A stretch of DNA of 64,000 nucleotides, from NCBI GenBank assembly GCA_013339765.2, contig CM023453.1:35870526-35934525 (forward strand), in the 5' to 3' direction. The DNA is from Haemaphysalis longicornis (lineage: Eukaryota > Arthropoda > Arachnida > Ixodida > Ixodidae). The notes beneath the pieces are model-generated. The model worked only from the letters and a program-made list of their open reading frames with translations, was not told the origin of the DNA and did no database searches. Each line of letters opens with the position of its first letter. Within the stretch, counting starts at the first letter, position 1. This document shows positions 55,031-64,000 of this stretch, in pieces. Position numbers and translations under genes: made by a program.

Positions 55031-56825
55031 ATAGCCTAAACGATGCGGCAAATTGTTCTACTCATGCGCGTTAAAAAAGTTACAGGTTCAATTTCAGTTG
55101 CAACAAATTATTAAAAAACGGAGTAAGATGCACCCCCGTTTCATTTTATTCTTAAACGAATTTCAGTGGCCACATGCAAGCCAATTTCACCATTTCGATA
55201 TGAATACCCACGACATTTCATTTCAAGCACATCCACATGTGTGGAGCAACACGGAGAAAGAAGTATTTCAGGAGGGGAATCTTCTGGGCTGGGACAGCGT
55301 GGGCGGGCGGCGCGTTAATGTCACATTCTGGCGAGGAGGAAAATGTAGCTTGCGAAGCAGCACAACAGATGGCGCGTCAAGCGCGTTGCCATAGTTTACA
55401 TGTTCTTCTACGGACGCAACGCACAAAATTCCTAATATCATCGAATATATTGTGAACACTGTCATATTTCTTTCTGTAAAATAAATAAGTAGAAGTGCTG
55501 GACATTTTAGCAGCAGTTAATAAATACTGCCCTAGTTACAAGCCGACGCCGTTTTCTCGCCACGAGGGGTTCACTATCGCCGCTCTCGCCTCTCACGGGC
55601 TTCTCAGATTGGGCGCGGTTTTCATGTTGCACAGGCAGTGCAGGGAAGTAAGGACCGTCTAAATATGAACTAATGGCAGAGAGGATAAGAACCATCTTTC
55701 ACGGGAACTAATCAAACCTAGCTTTTCAACGACATGTCTTTTATTGTAGGTTTCGCGTTCTAAAAAAATCAAGGCCTGTTGGTATAACGACAAAGATGTT
55801 TAGAACGCGAAGATTTTTTCCTTCGTAAACCGACTCCAATGAAAGTCCAGTCGCGTGAGGGATTCGTCGGCGTCGTCTGCCCATGACGGCAGCCGGAGCC
55901 GGCTATGCACTGACTGACCTTGAACCAGCGAGCCTCTTCGGAAACGCGCCGCGCATGTTCTCCCTTTGGCGCCTTGTGACAGAGGACGCATCGGTGCCGT
56001 GCCCGGCGCCGTGACTTTATCGGGCCGCCGGAGCAAGCCCTGTTGCGGCTCCTCAATAATTCTTGCTCCGGGGTGGAGCAATGATAACAGCTTTCATGTT
56101 TGCTTTGGGCATTAGCCATTTACGTACACTAAAAGTTAGGAACAAAATGTGCACTGAACGTTCCAAGAACTGCTCCGTTTATGCATACGTCGTGAAGGAA
56201 CTTCCTTCATGTGCGAAGGGTTCGCGAGCCTGACCCCCCTCGACGAAATGATGCCGACACGCAAGAAACAGACAGAACCAGTTTATTCCGGACAATAAAA
56301 CAAAACGGCATGCGTAGAAGTATCAGCGTGTAACATAACAGTCATGCGACCAACCGCGACACTCAACAACAAACTGCACCGATCGTTCCGAAAATAATAG
56401 GGCGCTTTAATTAACACTCACGGCGATTTTCGAGTCTATTGTCCGATTATGTTATCGTGATGTCAGAGTCTGTTGTCGCGTTTGTGTACTTCAGTTTCTT
56501 TTGCAGTCGTTCAAGTCGTACACTTAGCCGCGAATGGACGACGTCCACTGTCTTTGTAGCTTTCACTACGAAAAAGGCGTTGTTCCGGAGCTGAAATTCT
56601 CAAAGGCGGGATCGAAATCGCTAAAGCAACTAAATCGGGCCCAAACTTCGAATGCCATCTTGTTGCCGTCGAAGCCGCCAAGGGGCTTGGGGAACGCGCC
56701 AACCAGTATGATGAGGGCGCTTTCAGTTTTCAGCAACTGCCGCGTTGGCGCCATAGTCGCGTCGTGCGTATAATGGCTTCCGCCAGACTACACGACGTCG
56801 TGCGTATAAAGTCAGTCTTCTTTGT
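55031..56825. other. No recognisable gene
   Basis: ORFs on both strands lack clear domains. A minus-strand frame at 55,769-56,119 contains RHRCVLCHKAPKGEHARR, with a CxxC pair that was considered and not accepted as a domain. Sequence near 56,265-56,300 (CAGTTTATTCCGGACAATAAAAC) recalls antisense LTR sequence, without support. Confidence 0.4.
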
Positions 56826-58832
56826 TCCAAAGATGGCATATCATCTTCGCAATATCAGCAATTTTGTGGGGTTCCTCAGGGGTCAGTCCTTTATCCAGTT
56901 CTTTTTAATATTTTTCTCGGATCACTTCCGATAATGAATGGTATATACTCTTACGTTTATGCCGATGATATTGCTGTTTACTCATCGGGCAGAGACATTG
57001 ATGAGTTGTGTCAAGGATTACAAAGCTATTTGGTCGACCTAGATAATTGGCTTAGCAGGCTACAATTATCGCTTAACGTTAAAAATGTGCTGTTTTAGTA
57101 TTTCCGGTTACAATCCCCATATCATTATGCCACTTGTACCGACAGCAACCCATCCCTCAATTTACAGAAACTAAATATCTCGGTGTTATCTATGATGACA
57201 AGCTTACATGGCGTCCTCATATTAAGCATGCTGCTGCTAAAGGAGAACGAGCTACAGGCGTGCTCCGCAGGCTATTTAACCACAAAGTCGGGTTGCGTAA
57301 ATAGACACACTCTTAATGATATATAGGAGTTATGTTCGCCCGGTATTAGAGTTTGGCTGCTTCCGATTTTCTGGTTGTGCGGCGTATAAATTATTTACCC
57401 TATTTCTAGTTGAGAGAATGGTTTTGCGATTATGCTTGTCATTACCAAAATATGTCGCTAACCTTATTTTACACCTTGAGGCACGATTTCTTCCACTGAA
57501 GTATAGATTTAAATTATTGACCGTATGAACCTTTATCAAATTGTTTGAGTCCCCCCTCCACGACGCGCAGTTTATTTTCCGTCTGAGGCCTGATCTTTTT
57601 CAAGGTATTCAGTGGCCGCGGTTCCAGAGCCCCCAGATGGATCTAGTACAGTCATGGCTTCAGCCACTTCACGCAGACCTTTTTCGGCTCCCCGTTCCTT
57701 GTATTAGTGTGTCATCTGTGGAAATAAATTTTGATAATATCTTCCCCCCGAATGCAAAGATGTTGCCGGCTCGAATCCTCAATGGATTGCTGGAGGATCA
57801 TTTGTCAACCCTTCATTCCCATATCGTCATTACTACCGATGCCTCGCAAAGTGATGAGAAGGCTGGAGTAGGAATATTCTCTCAGTCCCTCGATTGGACC
57901 TTTTCAGTTAGGTTACCAGATTACACTCCTATTTTCCAGGCGGAATTATTGGCAATAATTTCGGCTCTTCAAAAACTTCAGCATAGATTTTCGCATGTTG
58001 TCATTCTTTATTACTTGTGTTCCTGTGTTCCGCATCAACATCCGAAATAGATTCTTCAATCATCCGCACATTCCGGTCATTTGTTCCTCATCAACTTTGT
58101 GACGTTAGGCTAGTGTGGGTTCCAGGATATGCAGGAATCTCGTACAATGAAGTGGCTGATCAATTAGCCAGTATGTGTCTCGGTGGCCCTGTGGTCGTGC
58201 AATGTCCAAATGATAGCTTTCTATTGGGGCGAGACTTACACGTTTACAACTACTCCAGACTTATCGGCAAGACGTTCTTCTCTCTTCTAGAGACTATAGC
58301 CACCTTCTTCATGCATATGGAAGCCGATGTTTTGGGAATCAAGCCTTAGTGAGGTAGCAATCACTAAACTTCGATGCAAAATTCCCCTATTAATTTTTTA
58401 TCTTTATAAATCGGGCCTGACTCCATCTCCGCGCTGCGCTTTCTGCGACAAACTGGAAAATATAAAAAAATTCCTTTTTATTGCCGCAGCTTCTCCGCAA
58501 TGCAACGCACGCATCTGGAGTCAACCTTTAGGCGCCTCCACCTTCCTCTATCTACTTCCGAGGTTCTGTCACTAGGCGCTTCCACCCTAGGAGTTTGCCA
58601 CACTTGTGTCCGCCCTTCACTCTTACATTGCGGCGCAAGGCCGGTTTCCCTGCCAGCTAGCTAAGCGTCCACATTTATTTAATTTTTCTTCCTGACTATA
58701 CTTTCATATTATAAAAAATTTTGTTCTGTATTTCTTTTTTCTAAATTTTGGGATCTGAAATAATATAGGTCACATCCTCATTACATTCAAAGCTTCTTGG
58801 CCAATCCCCCACGTGGGTATGTGTCATGGTTT
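56826..58832 (+). mobile_element. RNase H-type LINE, RT to 3' end, decayed
   Basis: The RT shows FCGVPQGSVLYPVLFNIFLG (box B) and YVYADDIAVYSSGRDIDEL with YADD at 56,958-56,969. LGVIYDDKLTWRPHIKH and YRSYVRPVLEFGCF mark the thumb. RNase H is recognisable as IVITTDASQSDEKAGVGIFS near 57,822, and as LVWVPGYAGISYNEVADQLA near 58,107. SPRCAFCDKLENIKKFLF is the C-terminal zinc-like motif. The 3' UTR ends near TTGGCCAATCCCCCACGTGG. Stops and small frameshifts are frequent. The style suggests an R1/Jockey-type RNase H element. Confidence 0.8.
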
Positions 58833-59696
58833 GAGGCAACTCACCAAGTCAGCGCACGGCTGAGCCGAAGGCCCTGGGGCCGCCGGCGCCCACGACGGCG
58901 ACCAGGCCTGTCGCCGTAGACCCCCTGGCCGCGGTAAGCGACTTCACGATTCGTTTGCCCCCTCCGGAACTTCCAGTGAAGCTGGACATTGATAAGCGTA
59001 GCGAACACACAGCAGAAGAGGCGTACGGGGTCACCTAACATAAGCAAGCTCCTTGTAGGTTCGTGTAGCAGCACTTACTTTGTGTCACGCATTATGATAG
59101 TGACTGCCATACGAGCAGCGTGGATTGTTGCTTTCGCACGCGTTTAAAAGCTGGAAACAATCATATTTTTCCCATACCGCAACGTAGTGGCTGTCGCTGG
59201 TCGCGGACACGTGTAGCACACCGTAAACGGAGGCTGCCGTTCGTTCATTTGTGGAGTGCGAGCGCCCTTCAAAAATTTTGTGCACGCCTGAGCTATCGAG
59301 TACGCATCTCTGTTTGAGCTGTTCATAAAAGCGCTCACCGAGCAACTTAGAAACTGCGTTGACTTGTTTCGACGTCATTTCCTGGATCTTTTTCCACGCG
59401 CCTTGAGAAACAGCGATCACCGGGTTCTTGCACTGTGCTTGCAGTTGAATATTGAAACTTCCAATGAATATGCCCAGACTGTTCCGCCCTCACTGCGATA
59501 CAGATTAAACATGTAGTATATCTGCGCAATAGACCGTGACCAGGACCAAACGGGTACCAAGTTGCAAATTAGGATCACTTTGAAATTTCCGTTTCGCATC
59601 AGTGGCGTGATATAACTTAGTAATCAATACTATTTTTATCCTGACATACCAAATAATTGCCATTTTTTCATCAAAAAATCTCTATTATGACTTCTT
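58833..59696. other. No recognisable gene
   Basis: Short ORFs on both strands without known motifs. Confidence 0.45.
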
Positions 59697-60068
59697 TAAA
59701 GAAAAAATTGGGCCCATCTCCCCGCGAGGGGGACTCCAGTAAATGCGTCGCATAGGGGGTGGGTGTATTGCGTTAACGTTTAGTATTTGGGGAGTTGGTG
59801 GTAGTGAATGCGTTGTATCAGCAGCTTCTTGACGTAGTTTGAATGAGTCAAGGATATAAGGCGTGTTCGTAGCCTCCCATTCTGTGTCGGCTTTGTGGCT
59901 CAGTGGGTAGAGCACCATGTACATTGCGTTCCGCCCGCAGGGTCGAGGGATCGAAACCAGGCGCCGGATAGTATTTTTTTTATATAGTGTAGGCGGAGGG
60001 GTGCGGACTACGACTACGGAAGTCAACGCGGGTGACATCGTGAGTTATTGAAATGCTCTGCATTTAAA
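59697..60068 (+). mobile_element. tRNA-SINE-like unit, plus orientation
   Basis: The tRNA-like head at about 59,890-59,978 has A box TGGCTCAGTGGGTAGAGCAC and B box GGATCGAAACC. About 195 bp upstream (GGGCCCATCTCCCCGCGAGG, ATGCGTCGCATAGGGGGTGG) and 90 bp downstream (GGTGACATCGTGAGTTA) are also shared with the inverted unit at 62.14-62.72 kb. The repeated unit is thus larger than a simple SINE. Confidence 0.6.
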
Positions 60069-60269
60069 AGCTTTCTACCTCTACAGCCAACGGTTCTTTC
60101 GTGGCATGCGGGACAAGAACTCCCAACGCGGCTGGGGAGGCGGAGGGCGCTTTTCACTCACGGAGCACTGTGTAGATCGCGCGGCGAGAGGGTGCTATCT
60201 CCCAGCGTTCCCCGTGATCACCCCGGTGGGCGCGTCGGCGCGACCCTTCCGTCAGCTTCGTCGTCTGCT

Positions 60270-61448
60270 TTAAGCGCTGGACACATGCACGATTTGTACA
60301 CGCGATTCGCATGCGACGGATCGTTACGACTGTTGGCACGACTTGTCGTACACATGAATTTGAGACACATGACCCGATGCGCGTGTACGATGCGTCGTCG
60401 GCGTGGCTCCGCCCACTGTTTTTGCTCTATGGTCAACTACGACGATCGCTAAGCTGAATTTGTAGATTCCCCTTATTTATTCACAAGAAATGGATGAAGA
60501 AGGCAATCGTGAAGCGTTTTCTGCCTTCGCAAACAGTCCGCGCACACGCCGGCCGCGCCTGCCAGCTCGGCACACTCAGCGGCTCGAACCGGCGCAGACC
60601 ACGGTAGCAACCGCTTGACGCTGCTCTTCTGAATCAATCTGATTGTTAAAAAGAAGTTCCACATGCGAGAAAGTAGGTGTTACTGTGGTGAAAAATTGTG
60701 CTTGGGATTGTTATCAGGGCTTATTTTAAAAGCGTCGATCAGATATCTGCCGCGATGCAAGCGTATACGCTGACCGACCCCCGCGGCGCGCGGCGGGCGG
60801 TGCGCCGACCGGTCGAGAGATGGCAATACCTGCGCGGAAGCATCGAAACAGGCTACGCAGATGTTCAACTACGACGATCGCTGAGCTGAATTTGGAGATT
60901 CCGCGCGTTTGTTCGCAAGAAATTGTTAAAACAGGCAATCGCGAAGTGTTTTCTGCCTTCGGAAACAGTCCGCGCACACGCCGGTCGCGCCTGCCAGCTC
61001 GGCACACTCAGCGGCTCGAACCGGCGCAGACCACGGTAGCAACCGCGCTTGTCGCTGCTCTTCTGAATCAATCTGATCGCTAAAAAGAAGTAGATTATGC
61101 GAGAAAAGGGATGATAGTGTGGTGAAAAGTTGTGTTACGGATTGTCATTCGCAGTTACACAGATAGCGGCAATCAAATATCCGCCAGGATGCTAAGCCTA
61201 AACTTTCCAACACCCGAGCCGACCAGAGCAACGCACGCCGGTGGCGGGGGGTTGGGGCTCAGCGGGCTCTCATTGGCTGTGGCCTCACGACGATTGCAAC
61301 GATGGCACGACTGCATCTGGCTTGCCAGACGCACGTCGTGAGCCTCCTCCGACCAGCGATCGACGCCAAAACAGGTCCTAACGATCAATCGTAACGATCA
61401 GTCGCATGCGAATCGCGTGTACCAGTCGTACATGTGTCCAGCGCTTTA
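60270..61448. mobile_element. Element with 60-bp inverted ends and internal duplication
   Basis: The left end (60,270-60,330, TTAAGCGCTGGACACATGCA then ACACGCGATTCGCATGCGAC) is matched in reverse at 61,388-61,448. A perfect inverted core of 24 bp surrounds CGATTCGCATGCGA. The interior contains a tandem duplication of 432-bp period (60,433 and 60,865). No TSD or transposase was recognised. It is an inverted-end DNA element of unknown class. Confidence 0.6.
60433..61200 (+). repeat. Tandem duplication, 432-bp period
   Basis: TCAACTACGACGATCGCT starts both units. Long matches include GCGCCTGCCAGCTCGGCACA, CTCAGCGGCTCGAACCGGCG and TTCTGAATCAATCTGAT. The second unit diverges near 61,200. Confidence 0.85.
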
Positions 61449-62139
61449 GCGATGGTGTTGGGCCTGTTTTGGCTTAGCTTCGCGTCCATTGCGCGCCTAC
61501 TTCGCACGGCTTAACTTGTTTGCCAGCCCCTCCTGAGTAACCCGGACCCGACGGAATTAAGTGGTCGTACGTCAAAGATACGTTAAAGATTGGTTTCAGG
61601 GGTGGGGGGGGGGGGGGGTGACAAAATTTAGAGACTACTCAAGGACATTTGGCCGCTAGAGGAACGCCACTTTTAGGGCACTGCTTGTCTCGAATAGGAC
61701 TGCGTTTTCTAAGTTGCTGCATACCAATTCGGTTGTGTTTTAACAGCTTTCACAAAAGCCGAATAGAGTAACTGGTTCTGATAAACAGCGATTATATAAC
61801 TTTCGAAGCTTTCTTGCAATTCTCAAACTTACGAAACTATTTAGTTTAAATCAGTATAAATGGGAACCACTAAGCTCACATGCCGAACTGTTTCGGTGTC
61901 TGCGCTTGTGTCGCACGGTGGTGTAGCCCCGAGCTAGCACATCAGGATGGCTGGCTCCACTGTCTAACCCTTCTAAACACGCTCCTCTCCGTTTTCTTTC
62001 TTCCGACGCGCGGTCCGGCTACAGCGGCGGCGCCCGCCGCTCGAGCCCGGCCGTGACCGACGCTGTTGCGTTCGGGACGGCGCCCCCGCAAATCCCATGT
62101 AACGGCTGGCAGAATCTCTGGTTTCACTCTTTTTAAATG
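61449..62139. other. No recognisable gene; poly(G) at 61,604-61,618
   Basis: Includes a run of 15 G residues. No coding or RNA feature was recognised. Confidence 0.45.
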
Positions 62140-62722
62140 CAGAGCATTTCTTTAACTCGCGATGTCACCCGGCGTTGGCGTGCCTCGGCGTCCGCAACAG
62201 CCGTTCCAGGTGCGCCCTCTCCCCCACTCCTCCTCTCCCGCATCACGCTACCCTCCTCGCTCTCAACAAGAGGTCCACACCCCTCCCCCTACATTATATA
62301 AAAAAATAATACTTACCGGCGCCTGGTTTCGATCCCACGACCCTGCGGGCGGAACGCAAGGTACATGGTGCTCTACCCACTGCGCCACAAAGCCGACACA
62401 GAATGGAAGGCTACGAACGCGCCTTATATCCTTGACTCATTCAAACTACGCCAAGAAGCTGCTGATACAACGCATTCACTACCTGTGGGCGGAACGCGAG
62501 GTACATGGTGCTCTTCCCACTGCGCCACAAAACCGACACAGAATGAAAGGCTACGAACGCGCCTTATATACTTGACTCATTCAAACTACGTCAAGAAGGT
62601 GCTGATACAACGCATTCACTACCACCAACTCCCCAAACACTAAACGTTAACGCAATACACCCACCCCCTATGCGACGCATTTACTCGAGTCCCCCTCGCG
62701 GGGAGATGGGCCCTTTCCTTCT
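62140..62722 (-). mobile_element. tRNA-SINE-like unit, inverted copy
   Basis: Reverse-complement counterpart of 59,697-60,068, with head A box TGGCGCAGTGGGTAGAGCAC and B box GGATCGAAACC at about 62,320-62,400. It is longer because the head's 5' half and upstream sequence are duplicated in tandem. Extra sequence is also present near 62,175-62,290. Confidence 0.6.
62342..62621 (-). repeat. Tandem duplication of 140 bp in SINE-like unit
   Basis: Units 62,342-62,481 and 62,482-62,621 are adjacent and nearly identical (about 10 differences), each starting CCTG(C/T)GGGCGGAACGC and ending CAACGCATTCACTA. The duplication includes the A-box half of the tRNA-like head but not the B box. Confidence 0.9.
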
Positions 62723-62725
62723 TTA

Positions 62726-62830
62726 GAGCCAAGTGTGTGAATGTCGCATGTGGAATTGCTGAGGGGGTCGTTTACAGCTTAGCTTTCCAACCACCTGCAC
62801 AACGTGGATTGGAGCCAATTTTTTTTAAAT
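62726..62830 (+). mobile_element. Short LINE 3' tail
   Basis: CGTTTACAGCTTAGCTTTCC, AACCACCTGCACAACGTGGA and TTGGAGCCAATTTTTTTT match the last 70-80 bp of the LINE family at 25.3, 29.1 and 34.2 kb. It interrupts the minus-strand LINE just after LNLILHLDLKK. Confidence 0.6.
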
Positions 62831-64000
62831 CTAAGTGCAATATAAGGTTCAAGATCCCTCCCTCTTTCACTGAAACATCGGCAATAGGAGGACAGCAAGT
62901 GGCCCTCGAAAATGTGAGAATAACGCCGTTATCGTCTGTGAAAACGGAATTAAAATAGGTGTTGAGGGCATTGGTTACTACTTCAGGATCAGATATTATT
63001 CGGCCTCCAGAAACAAATGAGGTCGGTGAGGTGTCAGTCGGGGAAACCGATTTCCGGAATTTACGTGGGTTAGTTTTCAATAACCCCTGCAACTGTACGC
63101 GGAAGTACAAGTCTTTAGCGCTATTAATTTTTCCACGTAGAAGCTCTTTGGTCATTTGGGTGGGAATAATGCTGTGAGCATTGCTGGGATTTTTGAGACG
63201 CCGCAAACAACTCACGTAACGCGATGCATGTAAAATTGTCGCGATTCATCTAAGTAATGGGGATGGGGGGTCTTTTTCTTTGTTTCAATGGGGATGAAGC
63301 GGTCAATGAAATGTTCAGCGACATTTTTAAAGTAATTAGCAAGAGTGTTTACATCGCGATGGAGATTAACAACACAAAAGTTATCAGAACTGCCAGCTAA
63401 GGTATCAATAACAGAGGTACCGCCAGCATAGTTGAAGTCTCAAAACGTTGCATAGACGGTACGTAGTTTGGGTAATGAACAGGGAATGGAAACAAGAAGA
63501 TCTTTGTGGTCAGAGATACTATCAACTGTATCACAGGCGTTATTCTGTGCCAGTCTAGAGTTCACGAAAACCAAGTTAGGGGTAGCATTCAGTCTAGTGC
63601 GGGCATCTACTATCTGGGTAAGATCAAGAAGACTCAAGGAAAGGTTGATCAACTCGCTCACAATTGCGGTGTCACTTTAGCAAGGACCAATGCATGGGAC
63701 CAATGCTAATTTATGCCCGGGACATTAAAATCTCCCATTAATATTAAGTTACCCTGTTCAGAGTTATTACTCAGCATAAAATGGAGCCTGGTGGGCGATA
63801 GAAGAGCCCTACAACTAGAGATTGCTTGTGGAGATGAAGTTTCCACCAGGCAGATTCTATGTCACGGGTAGAGGACAGGACTGAGATATTAAGACTTGAA
63901 CGAAGAACCATGGAAACACCCCGTCTCTACCAATGTTACGATCAGTTCTGACTGCAATATGTCCGGGAGGAGTGAATTCGAAGTCGTAGATGTCATGTAG
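62831..64000 (-). mobile_element. CR1/L2-like LINE, endonuclease to RT start, runs off window
   Basis: On the minus strand from the window edge there are readable pieces of an endonuclease: HIAVRTDRN, GVSMVLRSSLNISVLSS, NLILMGDFNVPGINW (catalytic D-N) and DSISDHKDLLVSI (D-H). The linker to RT follows, with QLQGLLKTNPRKFRKSVSP and ALNTYFNSVFTDDN near 62,960-62,920. The RT core itself is missing because the element is cut at 62,830. Few stops are seen. The full element starts beyond 64,000. Confidence 0.75.

Noticed and set aside
55769..56119. Zinc-finger-like motif RHRCVLCHKAPKGEHARR resembling the C-terminus of piggyBac transposases
   Set aside because: Only one CxxC pair is present, the remaining cysteine pattern does not fit, and no transposase core is nearby.

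Overview
This window looks like nuclear DNA from a repeat-rich arthropod, most likely a hard tick. It has no operons, no long intact host genes and no bacterial features. Nearly every recognisable protein fragment is a transposable-element domain: LINE endonuclease, reverse transcriptase (RT) and RNase H, Ty3/gypsy pol, Tc1 transposase and a THAP domain. It also carries several tRNA-derived SINE types, among them four dated copies or pieces of a family whose layout matches the tick SINE Ruka (assignment from memory, no search was run), plus microsatellites and long C/G homopolymers.

Layout. 0-4.3 kb: decayed RNase H-type LINE pieces on both strands. 4.3-7.9 kb: a SINE, then a 1.5-kb inverted-repeat DNA element with a 9-bp target-site duplication (TSD), which itself carries a 49-bp hAT-like hairpin insertion with an 8-bp TSD. 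9.3-10.5 kb: first copy of a 1.13-kb segment containing a C2H2 zinc-finger exon relic; the second copy lies at 48.0-49.1 kb. 10.5-11.9 kb: CR1/Jockey-like LINE. 12.4-13.0 kb: a relic resembling a Tudor domain. 14-20.8 kb: TA-flanked MITEs, two Tc1-like transposase relics, SINEs and a LINE. 22.4-25.4 and 29.1-31.5 kb: LINE material arranged as a large inverted repeat of 2.3-2.4 kb arms around a 3.8-kb spacer.

34.3-41.5 kb: the best preserved element, a nearly complete LINE (gag-like ORF1 with zinc knuckles, AP endonuclease, RT, RNase H) bounded by a 14-bp TSD and broken by three later insertions. 41.6-43.4 kb: a DNA transposon with TTAA-flanked inverted ends and a THAP-domain relic (Kolobok-like). 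43.7-47.1 kb: a decayed Ty3/gypsy element split by a LINE with a 7-bp TSD. 49.1-51.2 kb: a foldback mariner-type MITE and a 390-bp hAT-like MITE with an 8-bp TSD. 54.7-58.8 kb: more LINE remnants. 59.7-62.8 kb: inverted SINE-like units around an inverted-end element with an internal 432-bp tandem duplication. 62.8-64.0 kb: a minus-strand LINE running off the window.

Nothing here works together as a pathway. The structure is a stratified record of nested insertions. The parts most likely to be of wider interest are the minimal hAT-like hairpin element, the unclassified 9-bp-TSD transposon, the THAP/TTAA element, the duplicated zinc-finger segment and the Tudor-like relic. No functional RNA gene or CRISPR array was found. 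Element boundaries with TSDs were read directly; those without are approximate.
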